From Fimbriimonas sp. (lineage in GTDB: Bacteria; Armatimonadota; Fimbriimonadia; Fimbriimonadales; Fimbriimonadaceae): a DNA stretch of 13,886 nt. Of this stretch, positions 7,134 to 13,886 are shown one piece after another (within the stretch, counting starts at the first letter, position 1; the number at the start of each line of letters is the position of its first letter). The translations under genes were made by a program, and so were the position numbers. Location: assembly GCA_030447945.1 (NCBI GenBank), contig JAUJNV010000052.1, positions 1 through 13,886 on the forward strand, given 5' to 3'. The notes under the pieces are model-generated. The model ran no database searches. It was not told where the DNA came from and saw nothing but the letters and a program-made list of their open reading frames with translations.

Positions 7134-8341
7134 TATCGCTGCCGAGGGCCTCTTCGCCGGCGCAGTGGCCTTACCCGAGGTGGTCGCCAACGGCAGGCAG
7201 GTGGGCACCCACGGATCCGTGGCGCGCGGTGCGCGCGAGGGAATCCCCCCGGCCAAAAAAGGGCGTTCGAAGAGGTGCGCGAAGAGGCGCGATCCCAAAA
7301 GGATGATCGGCAGACCCACCACCAAGAGGTACGTGAGCACGGGTCCTTCACGCTGGACCCATGCGGGCTTGACGGCGTAGAGGATCTGCTGGATCGGGTG
7401 GTGCATGAGGGCCAGGCTGTAGGAGAACCTCGCCCAGCGACACCAGCGGACCCCACGACAGCACGGTCCAGCCGCCCTTGCGGGGCGACGGTGTTCGCGT
7501 GCGCAGACGCACGCCGTCGCGAGCCCGAACGGCACGTCCTTTTCCGCCAAGGTCGCTCCGGCGCGCGTCAGGAGGGCCCACGCCACGAGCGAGAGGAACG
7601 CTACCCTGTAGGTCCATCCGACGAATGCCCCGGCGCATCGGTCGGTAGGAGAGGTGCGCGGCGGCCATCCCGAGCGCGAAGAGCAGATACCAGGGTAGAG
7701 CTTGGGGGCTTTGGGCACGAACGCCAGGACGAGAGCGGCCACCGTTCCGCAGGAGAGCAGAGCCCCTTGCGCCCAAAGCGGAACAGGATGGCGACGAGCA
7801 GGGGGAACAGCAGGTAGAGCCGCGCCTCGACGGCGATGCTCCAGAGCACGCCGTTGATCTTGTACATCCACTGCAGGTTGCGGACGAGGAAGACGTGCGC
7901 CGCCACGTTCTCGCGCGTGAGGGGGAGGTACTGGTCGAACGGCATGACTCCCTGGTACCGCTGGGTGAGCGGTGAGAACGACGACGATGGAGAGGGCGAG
8001 CCACGCGTAGTACGCGGGCAGGATGATTGGGCCCGGCGCATGAAGAATCGCTTGAGGTTTCCGATCTTCCCGTCGCGCCGCCCGAAGAGGGAGAGCTGAA
8101 GGCAGAAGCCGGAGATCACGATGAAGGCGGCGACCGCGAGGTGCGAGTTGCGCGAGCGGCGCCATCGCCGACTGGAGCCACGCCGGCGCCCCGCTCGGCT
8201 TCGCGGTGAGCACCGTGGGGTCGGCCACGGAGCACATGCGGCTCAGCACGACGAACAACGCCGCCACCCCCTGCAGCCCTCCACAAACGGAAGGCGCGCA
8301 GCCGAGGACCCTCCTGTGTGGTGCGACGCATCGCCCTCCAT
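7107..8341 (-). CDS. Family-3 membrane acyltransferase (OafA/YrhL-like), frameshifted
   Basis: This would be an integral membrane protein that moves acyl groups onto sugars or envelope glycans. ATG 8341 begins MEGDASHHTGGSSAARLPFV. About nine frame changes are then needed to join the recognisable parts: VAALFVVLS (first helix), ISGFCLQLSLFGRRDG, LKRFFMRRA, ILPAYYAWLALSIVVVL, VLWSIAVEARLYLLFPLL, LPWYLLFALGMAAAHL, and SYSLALMHHPIQQILYAV. Multiple hydrophobic helices and total size (about 410 residues) fit the family. The family's usual catalytic His after helix 1 (R-x10-H) is read as Arg here (codon at 8240-8238). The exact 3' end is unclear: TGA at 7109-7107 ends one frame and TAA at 7173-7171 another. 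A 14-base perfect palindrome (CCACGGATCCGTGG, 7209-7222) lies in the C-terminal part. Confidence 0.75.
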
Positions 8342-8356
8342 GATAACAGGTGGGGA

Positions 8357-8432
8357 GGGTGTTGCGGTGTTGCGCGTGTTGCGGTGTTGGTGCATTCCGG
8401 AGCATCCAATACCGTAATACCGCAATACCGCG
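8357..8432. repeat. Octamer repeats in facing inverted arms (long hairpin)
   Basis: The left arm has GGGTGTT (8357-8363), GCGGTGTT (8364-8371), GCGCGTGTT (8372-8380) and GCGGTGTT (8381-8388). The right arm has AATACCGT (8408-8415), AATACCGC (8416-8423) and AATACCGC (8424-8431). In RNA the arms pair along about 30 bases, with one regular G-U wobble per octamer. TGC/GCA closes a loop at 8394-8401 (ATTCCGGA). It lies between divergent genes, so it may affect both promoters. The layout matches the heptamer element at 682-774, with a different unit. Confidence 0.75.
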
Positions 8433-8457
8433 CCTTCCCAGACGCGGTGTAAATACG

Positions 8458-9026
8458 ATGCGACACGCCCGCTCCACTCTGCCCCTGCTCCTCGCTTGGT
8501 TGCGGCGGCGCCCGCTCAGATCGGGGTGAATACCCAGACGGGGGCCTCCAAGGAGGCATCCCTTGGCGCACCTTCAACTCCGGCAACTTCTCGAAGGTGA
8601 AGATGTCGGGCCTCTACGTGCTGAACACCGAAGTCGAGTTTCGCCGCTACTGGGAGGCCAGCACGGGCCAGCTCGGCGTGACGGCGCCTTGAACTCGGAG
8701 ACGAGCTCGTCGCCGTCCACCTAGGCGAGCGCCTGTCGGGCGGCTACTCGGTGTTCGTGCGAAGTCACGAAAGCGAACGCCAATACCGCCGTCGTCCGCG
8801 CCGTGGAGCGCCCCGCCCCTGCCCGCGAAGCTTCGTCAGCCAATCGATCACCAGCCCTTACGTCATCCTGCGCGTGGATCGCAGCAGCGTTCCGATTGAG
8901 CTTCGCCACGCTGAGCGTGCGGAGACCGTCGACCCGCGCAGCCTCGCGGCCCAGGGTGGAGGGAACGGCTGGCAACGGCGGCAACGGCAGCCGAGCACTG
9001 CGGTTGCCCCCACGCTGCGCGGCTAG
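8458..9026 (+). CDS. Secreted protein with PrcB C-terminal-like domain (frameshifted)
   Basis: ATG 8458 starts MRHARSTLPLLLA, a signal-peptide-like segment; after a frame change the sequence continues AAAPAQIGVNTQTGAS. Further pieces in shifting frames are IPWRTFNSGNFSKVKMSGLY, EVEFRRYWEASTG, DELVAVHLGERLSGGYSVFV (8700-8759), KANANTAVVRAVERPAP and FVSQSITSPYVILRVDRSSV, ending at TAG 9024-9026. The order GE-R-x-(S/T)GGYSV, then a short strand pair, then a SPY(V/L)-type strand matches the PrcB C-terminal domain found in secreted proteins and in a Treponema protease-complex subunit. Rebuilt length is about 190 residues. At least four frame changes are needed. The domain call rests on pattern memory; the role in this organism is unknown. 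Confidence 0.55.
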
Positions 9027-9146
9027 GACATTTCCTGTCGGGCGCGATATTCCTGTCGCGTATCGGCAAAGCCCTGATCCTCTGGTAGCTGCCTGGAAGC
9101 TAATGGTCCGCCTGCGGCGGACTCCGCGACAGGAATGTCGCGCCCC
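9027..9146. repeat. REP/MITE-like element with 20-base inverted ends and an internal hairpin
   Basis: GGCGCGATATTCCTGTCGCG at 9041-9060 is repeated inverted at 9125-9144 with one mismatch (CGCGACAGGAATGTCGCGCC). A partial extra copy, GACATTTCCTGTCG, is at 9027-9040. Inside, GTCCGCC (9106-9112), TGC and GGCGGAC (9116-9122) make a perfect short hairpin. It separates the convergent PrcB-like and aldo/keto reductase genes and could act as their terminator. No coding capacity is seen. Confidence 0.75.
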
Positions 9147-9161
9147 AATAGGAGATAAGGG

Positions 9162-10139
9162 CTAGGAGAAGCCGGCGACCGGGTGGGGCATGTAGGGCTT
9201 TTCTAGCGCCGTAATCTCCTCGGAGCAGGTCTAAGGAGAGGGCGGCGATTGCGTCGTCCAGGTGCTGGGAAGCTGAAGCCCCGATGATCGGTGCCGTCAC
9301 GACCGGCTTGGACAGCATCCACGCGAGCGCAACCTGGGCGCGGGACACACCTCGTTCCGCCGCGATTCGCGCCACCGCCTCGACAACCTCAGGTCCGACT
9401 CCACCGCCCCTGGCAGAGCGTCTTGCCGAATTCGTCGGTCTGGGCCTGCTCCGTGCTTTCGTCCCAGTCGCGGGTGAGCCGGCCCTGGGCGAGGGGGCTC
9501 CAGGATCACGCCGATGCCCTCGGCGGCAGAGCCCCATCATCTCCCGCTCCTCCTCCCGGTAGAGGAGGTTGTAGTGGTTCTGCATCGTCGCGAACCGCGT
9601 TCATCCGTGCCGGTCGGCTAGGTGCAGGAGCGCCTTAGCGAACTGCCAGGCGAACATGGACGACGCGCCGATGTAGCGCCCTTGCCCGTCTTCACCACGT
9701 CGTGTGCAGCGCTTCGTGCGTCTACTCGATCGGCGTCCCGTGGTCCCAGCGGTGGATCTGATAGAGGTCCACGTAGTCCATGCCGAGGCGCGCGAGGCTG
9801 GCGTCGATCTCGGCCAGGATCGCCTTGCGGAGAGTCCCCGCGCCGTTGGGACCGGAGCGCATCCGTCCGTGCACCTTGGTCGCGACGACGACCTCTTCCC
9901 GCCGCGCGAAGTCCCGCAGCGCCCGCCCGAGGATCTCCTCGCTCGTGCCGTCGGAGTAGACGTTGGCCGTGTCGAAAAGTTGATCCCTGCCTGGAGCGCC
10001 CGCTGGATGAAGGGGCGGCCCTGCTCCTCGTTCAGAGTCCAGCTGTGCGATCCCCGTTCCGGAACGCCGTAGGTCATACACCCCAAGCAGAGCCGCAATA
10101 TACCTCCAGCCCTGTCCTGCCGAGCCGAATGGTTTCCAC
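9162..10139 (-). CDS. Aldo/keto reductase (frameshifted)
   Basis: This is an NADPH-dependent oxidoreductase with a TIM-barrel fold, about 325 residues, of the bacterial YajO/YdhF-like kind. GTG 10139 gives [13 protein letters not shown], the usual AKR opening; a frame change then leads to [15 protein letters not shown]. The catalytic tetrad is visible: Asp and Tyr in [13 protein letters not shown], Lys in VVVATKVHG, His in [13 protein letters not shown]. The cofactor region follows as [35 protein letters not shown] and [20 protein letters not shown], and the end reads [17 protein letters not shown] before TAG 9164-9162. The pieces lie in different frames (at least six changes). The substrate cannot be told from sequence. 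The start could also be further upstream, since its frame stays open. Confidence 0.85.
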
Positions 10140-10189
10140 GGCTTGTTCTACGGTAGAGTTTACTCTCTCCGCTGCTCGCCCAACCTGAA

Positions 10190-10655
10190 CAATGGCATTC
10201 TCCGTCCTTTTGAAGCGTACGTCGCGCAACGCCTTGGGCGATGGTCTGCCAAGCCGCAGAGAGTGCCCACATCACCGCGAAGGGGACCGAGAAGAACGCG
10301 GTTTTCCGCCAGAACTGAACTGCCAGGTTGACGAAGCGGCTCTCGGAAGCAGCGATCTCTGCCTTTGGAACCAGGCGCCGAATCAGACGGCCAAAATCGG
10401 GACTTCCAAGAAGTATCCCCACGCACGCCGGAACAAGATGCCGAGAGCGGCAATAGAGCCGATCGCCGGAGCAGCCAGGGAGAACGAGGGCTCCCTGGAC
10501 GGTACACCGCTGCTTATGGGCAGCAACTGTTTCAGCTCGCGCCAGCCAAGGAGCAACGATTTGGGATGGAAGAGAGCAATAGCAGCGATGTAAATCTGAA
10601 GCAAAAGGCCGAGGACAGACTTCGAGGTGGTTCAGCCGAGATCCCAGCCATTCAT
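10190..10655 (-). CDS. Small integral membrane protein of unknown function (frameshifted)
   Basis: ATG 10655 begins MNGWDLG and meets a stop, so frame changes are needed early. The readable core is QIYIAAIALFHPKSLLLGW, then SLAAPAIGSIAALGILFRRA, GYFLEVPILAV, and in a second frame (from about 10390) RLVPKAEIAASESRFVNLAV, FWRKTAFFSVPFAVMWAL and SAAWQTIAQGVARR. This gives three or four hydrophobic helices in about 150 residues. I do not recognise the family. The 3' end is not defined; that frame runs on into the aldo/keto reductase without a stop. Base composition here is visibly less GC-rich than in the neighbours, with more A/T in third positions, which may point to transfer or simply to a low-expression membrane gene. 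Confidence 0.45.
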
Positions 10656-10701
10656 TAGCTAGATCGGGACAACGGATTCCCGGCCTCCGTGTCACCCCTT
10701 C

Positions 10702-10707
10702 ATAATA
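10702..10707 (-). promoter_or_regulatory. Candidate -10 box before the small membrane protein
   Basis: On the minus strand this reads TATTAT, one base off the TATAAT consensus, 46 bases before ATG 10655 and in the gap after the aldehyde dehydrogenase stop. No good -35 box is seen at the usual spacing. Confidence 0.25.
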
Positions 10708-10719
10708 GCGCAGTTGATT

Positions 10720-12180
10720 TCAGGAGTTGGGGTTGATCTGCGCCGTCCCGATTTCCGTGTAGAAGTCCTCGCGCCGCTGGGCCTTGTTCGCGGGTGCCGG
10801 AGCTGGAGGCTTTGAAGCCGCCGAAGGGGGCGGGGGATCGACGCCGGTGGTGTCGCGTTCACGCGCACGAGGCCCGCGTCGATGCGGTGGATGTAGCTCA
10901 GGGCGGCCCGGAGGTCGCGGTGAAGAGGGAGGCGCTGAGGCCGAAGCGGGTGCGGTTGGCGAGGCCGATCGCCTCTCCAGGTCCTCCGCGTCGATCACGG
11001 CGAGGACGGGGCCGAAAGCTCCTCTTGGGCGAGCGGGGAGTCGATGTCCACGCCCATGAAGACGGTGGGCGACACGAAGTAGCCGCCGTTGGGCCGAGGT
11101 CCGTGGTAGAAGCGCTCGGCGTCCGCGCCCTCGATGGCGCGCATCAGCGAGCTCTGCGAGTGCTCCGAAATAACCGGACCGACGGCGGTGGCCTCCTGGT
11201 CCGGCGACCCCACGGGGAGCTTCTCGATCGCCTCGCTCAGCGCGTCGAGGAACGCGCCCCGCACGGAGCGCTCCACCACCACGCGGCTCGTCGCGGTGCA
11301 CTGCCCCGCGAAGCGCACCGCGCCGCTCGCGACGAGGTCGCGGCCGGGGCCATGTCGGCGTCGCGCAGCACGATCCCGACGTTCTTGCCGCCCATCTCCG
11401 TCTGGAACTTCACGTTGCGTGCGGCGCAGGTCTGCGCGACCAGCTTGCCGACCCCTGTCGGATCCCGTGAAGCTCACGCCGCGTACCTCGGGGTGCTCCA
11501 GCAACGCCCTCCGACCCTCCCCCCCGCCGTAGACCACGTTGAACACACCCGCGGGCAGTCCGGCCTCCGCCGCCGTCTGGGCGAGGAGCGAGGCGACGTA
11601 GCCGAGGGCTCGGCGGGCTTGAGGACGACGGTGTTGCCCATCGCGAGCTTGGCGGGCGCGGCCTTCCAGAGGGGGATCGCCAGGGGAAGTTCCAAGGCGT
11701 GATCAGCACCACGACGCCCAGCGGCTGTCGCACGGAGAACTGGAAAGCGCGCCGGGCACCTGGGCGGGGATGACGTCGCCCATCTCGCGCACAGCCTCGC
11801 CGGCGTAATAGCGGAGGATCGCCACGGCCCGCGCCGCCTCGCCCCGCGCCTCGCCGATCGGCTTGCCCACCTGCGCACCATCGCCGCCGCCAGCTCACCG
11901 GCGCGGGCCGCGATGGCGTCCGCCCATTTGTAGAGGTGCTCCGCCCGCGCGGGGCCCGTGACTTCGACCACGAGTCGAACGCCTCCCGCGCCGCCGCCAC
12001 CGCCGCTTCGACCTCTCCCGCGAGCCGGACGGATCAGGCTAGGACCTCCTCGGGCGAGGAGGGGTTCACGGAGGGCGTCCAGTCCGACGCGCCGGAAGCG
12101 AGGAGCCTCCCGCCGATAAAGTGCTCGAGGCGCGGGGCCTCGGGGGGTGGGGCTTCGGGGGAGGGGGCGTCGGTCGTCAT
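10720..12180 (-). CDS. NAD(P)+-dependent aldehyde dehydrogenase (frameshifted)
   Basis: This enzyme oxidises an aldehyde to its acid. Rebuilt length is about 486 residues, normal for the family. ATG 12180 gives MTTDAPSPEAPPPEAPRLEH and then FIGGRLL. The conserved parts appear in order but in changing frames: TPWNFP (catalytic Asn region), GNTVVLKPAE (cofactor Lys), GVSFTGS and GVGKLVAQ, EMGGKN (general-base Glu), and FAGQCTATSRVVVE with the nucleophilic Cys at codon 11300-11298. The end reads REFYTEIGTAQINPNS, stop TGA 10722-10720. Some ten frame changes are needed. All key residues are preserved, which argues against decay. ATG lies eight bases after the DUF885 stop, so the two are likely one transcript. 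The late VNATTTGVDPPPPFGG segment suits succinate-semialdehyde or ketoglutarate-semialdehyde type enzymes, but the substrate is open. Confidence 0.88.
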
Positions 12181-12188
12181 GTTCTCTT

Positions 12189-13850
12189 CTAGGTTGCTCC
12201 GCATTCGGAGCGCCGGTTGCCGCGCGCAGGCGCTTGGCCAACAGTTTGATGGGAATCGAGTTTTCTCGCAGCACTGCGTCGTGGAACGCCTTGGGCGTCA
12301 TCGGGCCCGGGGGGCGGCGTCGGGCTGGCTGGGGTCGCCCACGAGCTCCTTGTACAGATCGCGCACCTGCAGGCCATGATCATGTAGGCGCACTGGTAGA
12401 GCGGAGGATACATGTCGCTGATGAACCGGCGCACCCGGAGGTGGCGGTAAAACCTCTCGTGGCCCACGTGTCCACGAGGAGTCGACCACCCCGATGGCGA
12501 CATCTGCCCCAGGTGGAACTGGAGTGAGACGGATGATCCGCACGCACCGGTGGGCGCGCCAGGAACAGCATGCCGATCCGCTCCTCGGGTCCGCGCCCAG
12601 CCGAGGTCCCAAAAGAGCATCTCCCTGCGAAGGCACCACCCTCGACGAGGAAGGGGTGCGGAACACCCGTCGGTGGGCGTTGTACCGGTCGGCCATGTAG
12701 AGCCGCAGGTGGTGGCCGGGGATCAGCTCGTGCGGGGTCACGTTCCGGGTGAAGTGGACGTTGTTGCCCCGCAGGCTCATCCGCTTCGTCTCGTGGTCCA
12801 TCTCGTCCACGGGAACGACATCACCATCTTTTCCGCCGACGGCGAACGGCCACATCCGCTGCTTTTCGGCCTCAATCATGTCGATGCGCCACGTCTCCCG
12901 GCACAGCTCCTCGACCGTAAGGAGGTCCCAGCTCCTCCACGAAGGCGATCGCCTCGTGGGACAGACGCATCCTTGAGGTCGTCCTGCTCGCCCGGCGCGG
13001 CGTGGGCGTCTTTCACCCCGCTCCAGCGCCGCGCGCCAGTCGTCGCCGAGCCCCATTTCCTGCGCGGCACGCCGGTACTCCCGCTCGCACCAGGCGTACT
13101 CCGGCGTCGGCGATCTCGATCAGCTCCTCGGGACTCTCGCCGATCATCTCGTAGCGAAGCTCCTCCTGGAGCGCCTCCTGCCATCGAGGCGGGGGTCGCT
13201 GACGAGGAGTCCTCGTCCAGCCCCTCGCGCAGCGCCTTCTGGAGCGCCTCGACTTCCGTCCGCGCCTCCTCGTACGGCTTCTCGATCCACCAGCTCACCG
13301 CAGGATCGAAGCCGTGGAAGTCGCTGAATCCACCGATCGAACGTCTCTCAGCAGCTCCGTCCAGGTGCTGCCGCCCGTTCGGCCCGAACCGGGTCAGGCG
13401 GACCATCGCCCGCCCTCGACGCGCTCTCGAACGGCCTTGGCCGACTCCGCTACGGCGCGAGATCGGCCAGCGAGCAGGCCGTCCAGTCTCCGCGAGCGCC
13501 CACCGCTCCTCCTCCAGCGCAACGATCTCGTCGGCGAACGGTGAGCGCAGCAGCGCCCGCGACTCCTCGATGCGCCGGGTCTCGAATCGAAGGTCGCTGA
13601 GCCGGCGGCGGAGGTGGTTGTCAAACAGCTCGACATCGAGCGCCTCGTGGACTCATGATCGAAGAGTCTGGGCCCGATGCGTTCCTGCCGCTCTTCGTAG
13701 AACCGTGCCAGGCGGCTCCGGCACCGGTCGGACCAAGGGGATCGAGTAGAAGGACTTCAAGTCCCGTTCATCCGCGGCAAACCGCTCGATGAGCGGCGCG
13801 AGCGAGTTTGTGACGTGCCGCGAAAGACCCTGGGCGCCCTGGTGCAGCAT
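12189..13850 (-). CDS. DUF885 family protein, predicted zinc metallopeptidase-like (frameshifted)
   Basis: Rebuilt length is about 553 residues, usual for DUF885. ATG 13850 starts MLHQGAQGLSRHVTNSLAPL; a second in-frame ATG at 13880 is possible, but a -10-like box at 13863-13858 favours 13850. Helical N-terminal parts follow (DNHLRRRLSDLRFETRRIEE, SPFADEIVALEEERW). Then come the family signatures: EEL-LTVEELCRETWRIDMIE, DEMDHETKRMSLRG and the HELIPGHHLRLYMADRY motif with HExxPGHH at 12732-12709, taken to bind a metal. The C-terminus reads YMIMGLQVRDLYKELVGDP, FHDAVLRENSIPIKLLAKRL. I put the stop at TAG 12191-12189, eight bases before the aldehyde dehydrogenase ATG. Many frame changes break the gene. 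No signal peptide is visible, so the protein may be cytoplasmic, unlike many DUF885 lipoproteins. Confidence 0.85.
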
Positions 13851-13857
13851 GGGATGG

Positions 13858-13863
13858 ATTGTA
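13858..13863 (-). promoter_or_regulatory. -10-like box suggesting leaderless transcription of the DUF885 gene
   Basis: On the minus strand this reads TACAAT, with seven bases between it and ATG 13850. That spacing would place the transcript start at or next to the start codon, the arrangement known for leaderless genes in, for example, Deinococcus. No Shine-Dalgarno sequence is seen before the ATG. The -35 position falls at the window edge (CCCGCC) and does not match. Confidence 0.4.
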
Positions 13864-13886
13864 CCGTGGCGCCGCAGCATGGCGGG

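Noticed and set aside
7209..7235. Palindrome CCACGGATCCGTGG plus a GCGCG hairpin as an operator or attachment site
   Set aside because: It falls in the C-terminal coding part of the acyltransferase in very GC-rich DNA, and no recombinase or regulator gene is nearby.
9601..10695. A single long minus-strand ORF of 364 residues
   Set aside because: It is a chance read-through joining the out-of-frame membrane protein and parts of the aldo/keto reductase. Only fragments of it match known families.
12550..13749. 399-residue plus-strand ORF opposite the DUF885 gene
   Set aside because: It is an antisense shadow rich in Arg, Ser and Pro, while the minus strand carries conserved DUF885 motifs.

Overview
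The window is GC-rich bacterial DNA. Its left half (1-7071, + strand) is a type IV pilus assembly operon. In order it holds the C-terminal end of an ExeA/GspA-type AAA+ ATPase, a small excisionase-type helix-turn-helix protein, then pilM, pilN, pilO, a pilP-like gene and the secretin gene pilQ, and last a small predicted lipoprotein whose start codon overlaps the secretin stop. Starts and stops overlap or lie within a few bases at nearly every junction, and each pil gene has a visible Shine-Dalgarno sequence. The PilM-N-O-P-Q set makes the inner-membrane platform and outer-membrane pore of a type IV pilus, so the cell should be diderm. The phylum cannot be fixed from sequence alone; the gene order, high GC, the short-period repeats and a leaderless-looking promoter would suit a deep-branching diderm such as Armatimonadota, but that is only a weak guess.

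The right half is accessory or housekeeping metabolism. A family-3 membrane acyltransferase (- strand, 7107-8341) converges on the pil operon. A secreted PrcB-C-like protein (+ strand, 8458-9026) is divergent from it. A block of four minus-strand genes follows: DUF885-type metallopeptidase-like protein (13850-12189), aldehyde dehydrogenase (12180-10720, only 8 bases after the previous stop, so probably co-transcribed), a small membrane protein in a stretch of lower GC (10655 to about 10190), and an aldo/keto reductase (10139-9162).

Two things stand out. First, the window carries several structured repeats. Three have arms of tandem 7- or 8-base units facing inverted copies across a short loop: 347-430 (inside a coding region), 682-774 (5+5 perfectly phased heptamers, also G-quadruplex-like) and 8357-8432 (octamers). 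A fourth, at 9027-9146, is a REP/MITE-like element with 20-base inverted ends. Second, reading frames are broken. pilQ has two frame changes, one just after its signal peptide and one just before the conserved secretin C-terminus. From about 6650 to the end every gene is split by many frame changes, yet catalytic motifs survive in the alternate frames. That pattern fits uncorrected single-base indels in a long-read assembly better than true gene decay, so the coordinates below describe whole reconstructed genes rather than single uninterrupted ORFs.

No RNA genes, CRISPR array, insertion sequence or phage genes were recognised.
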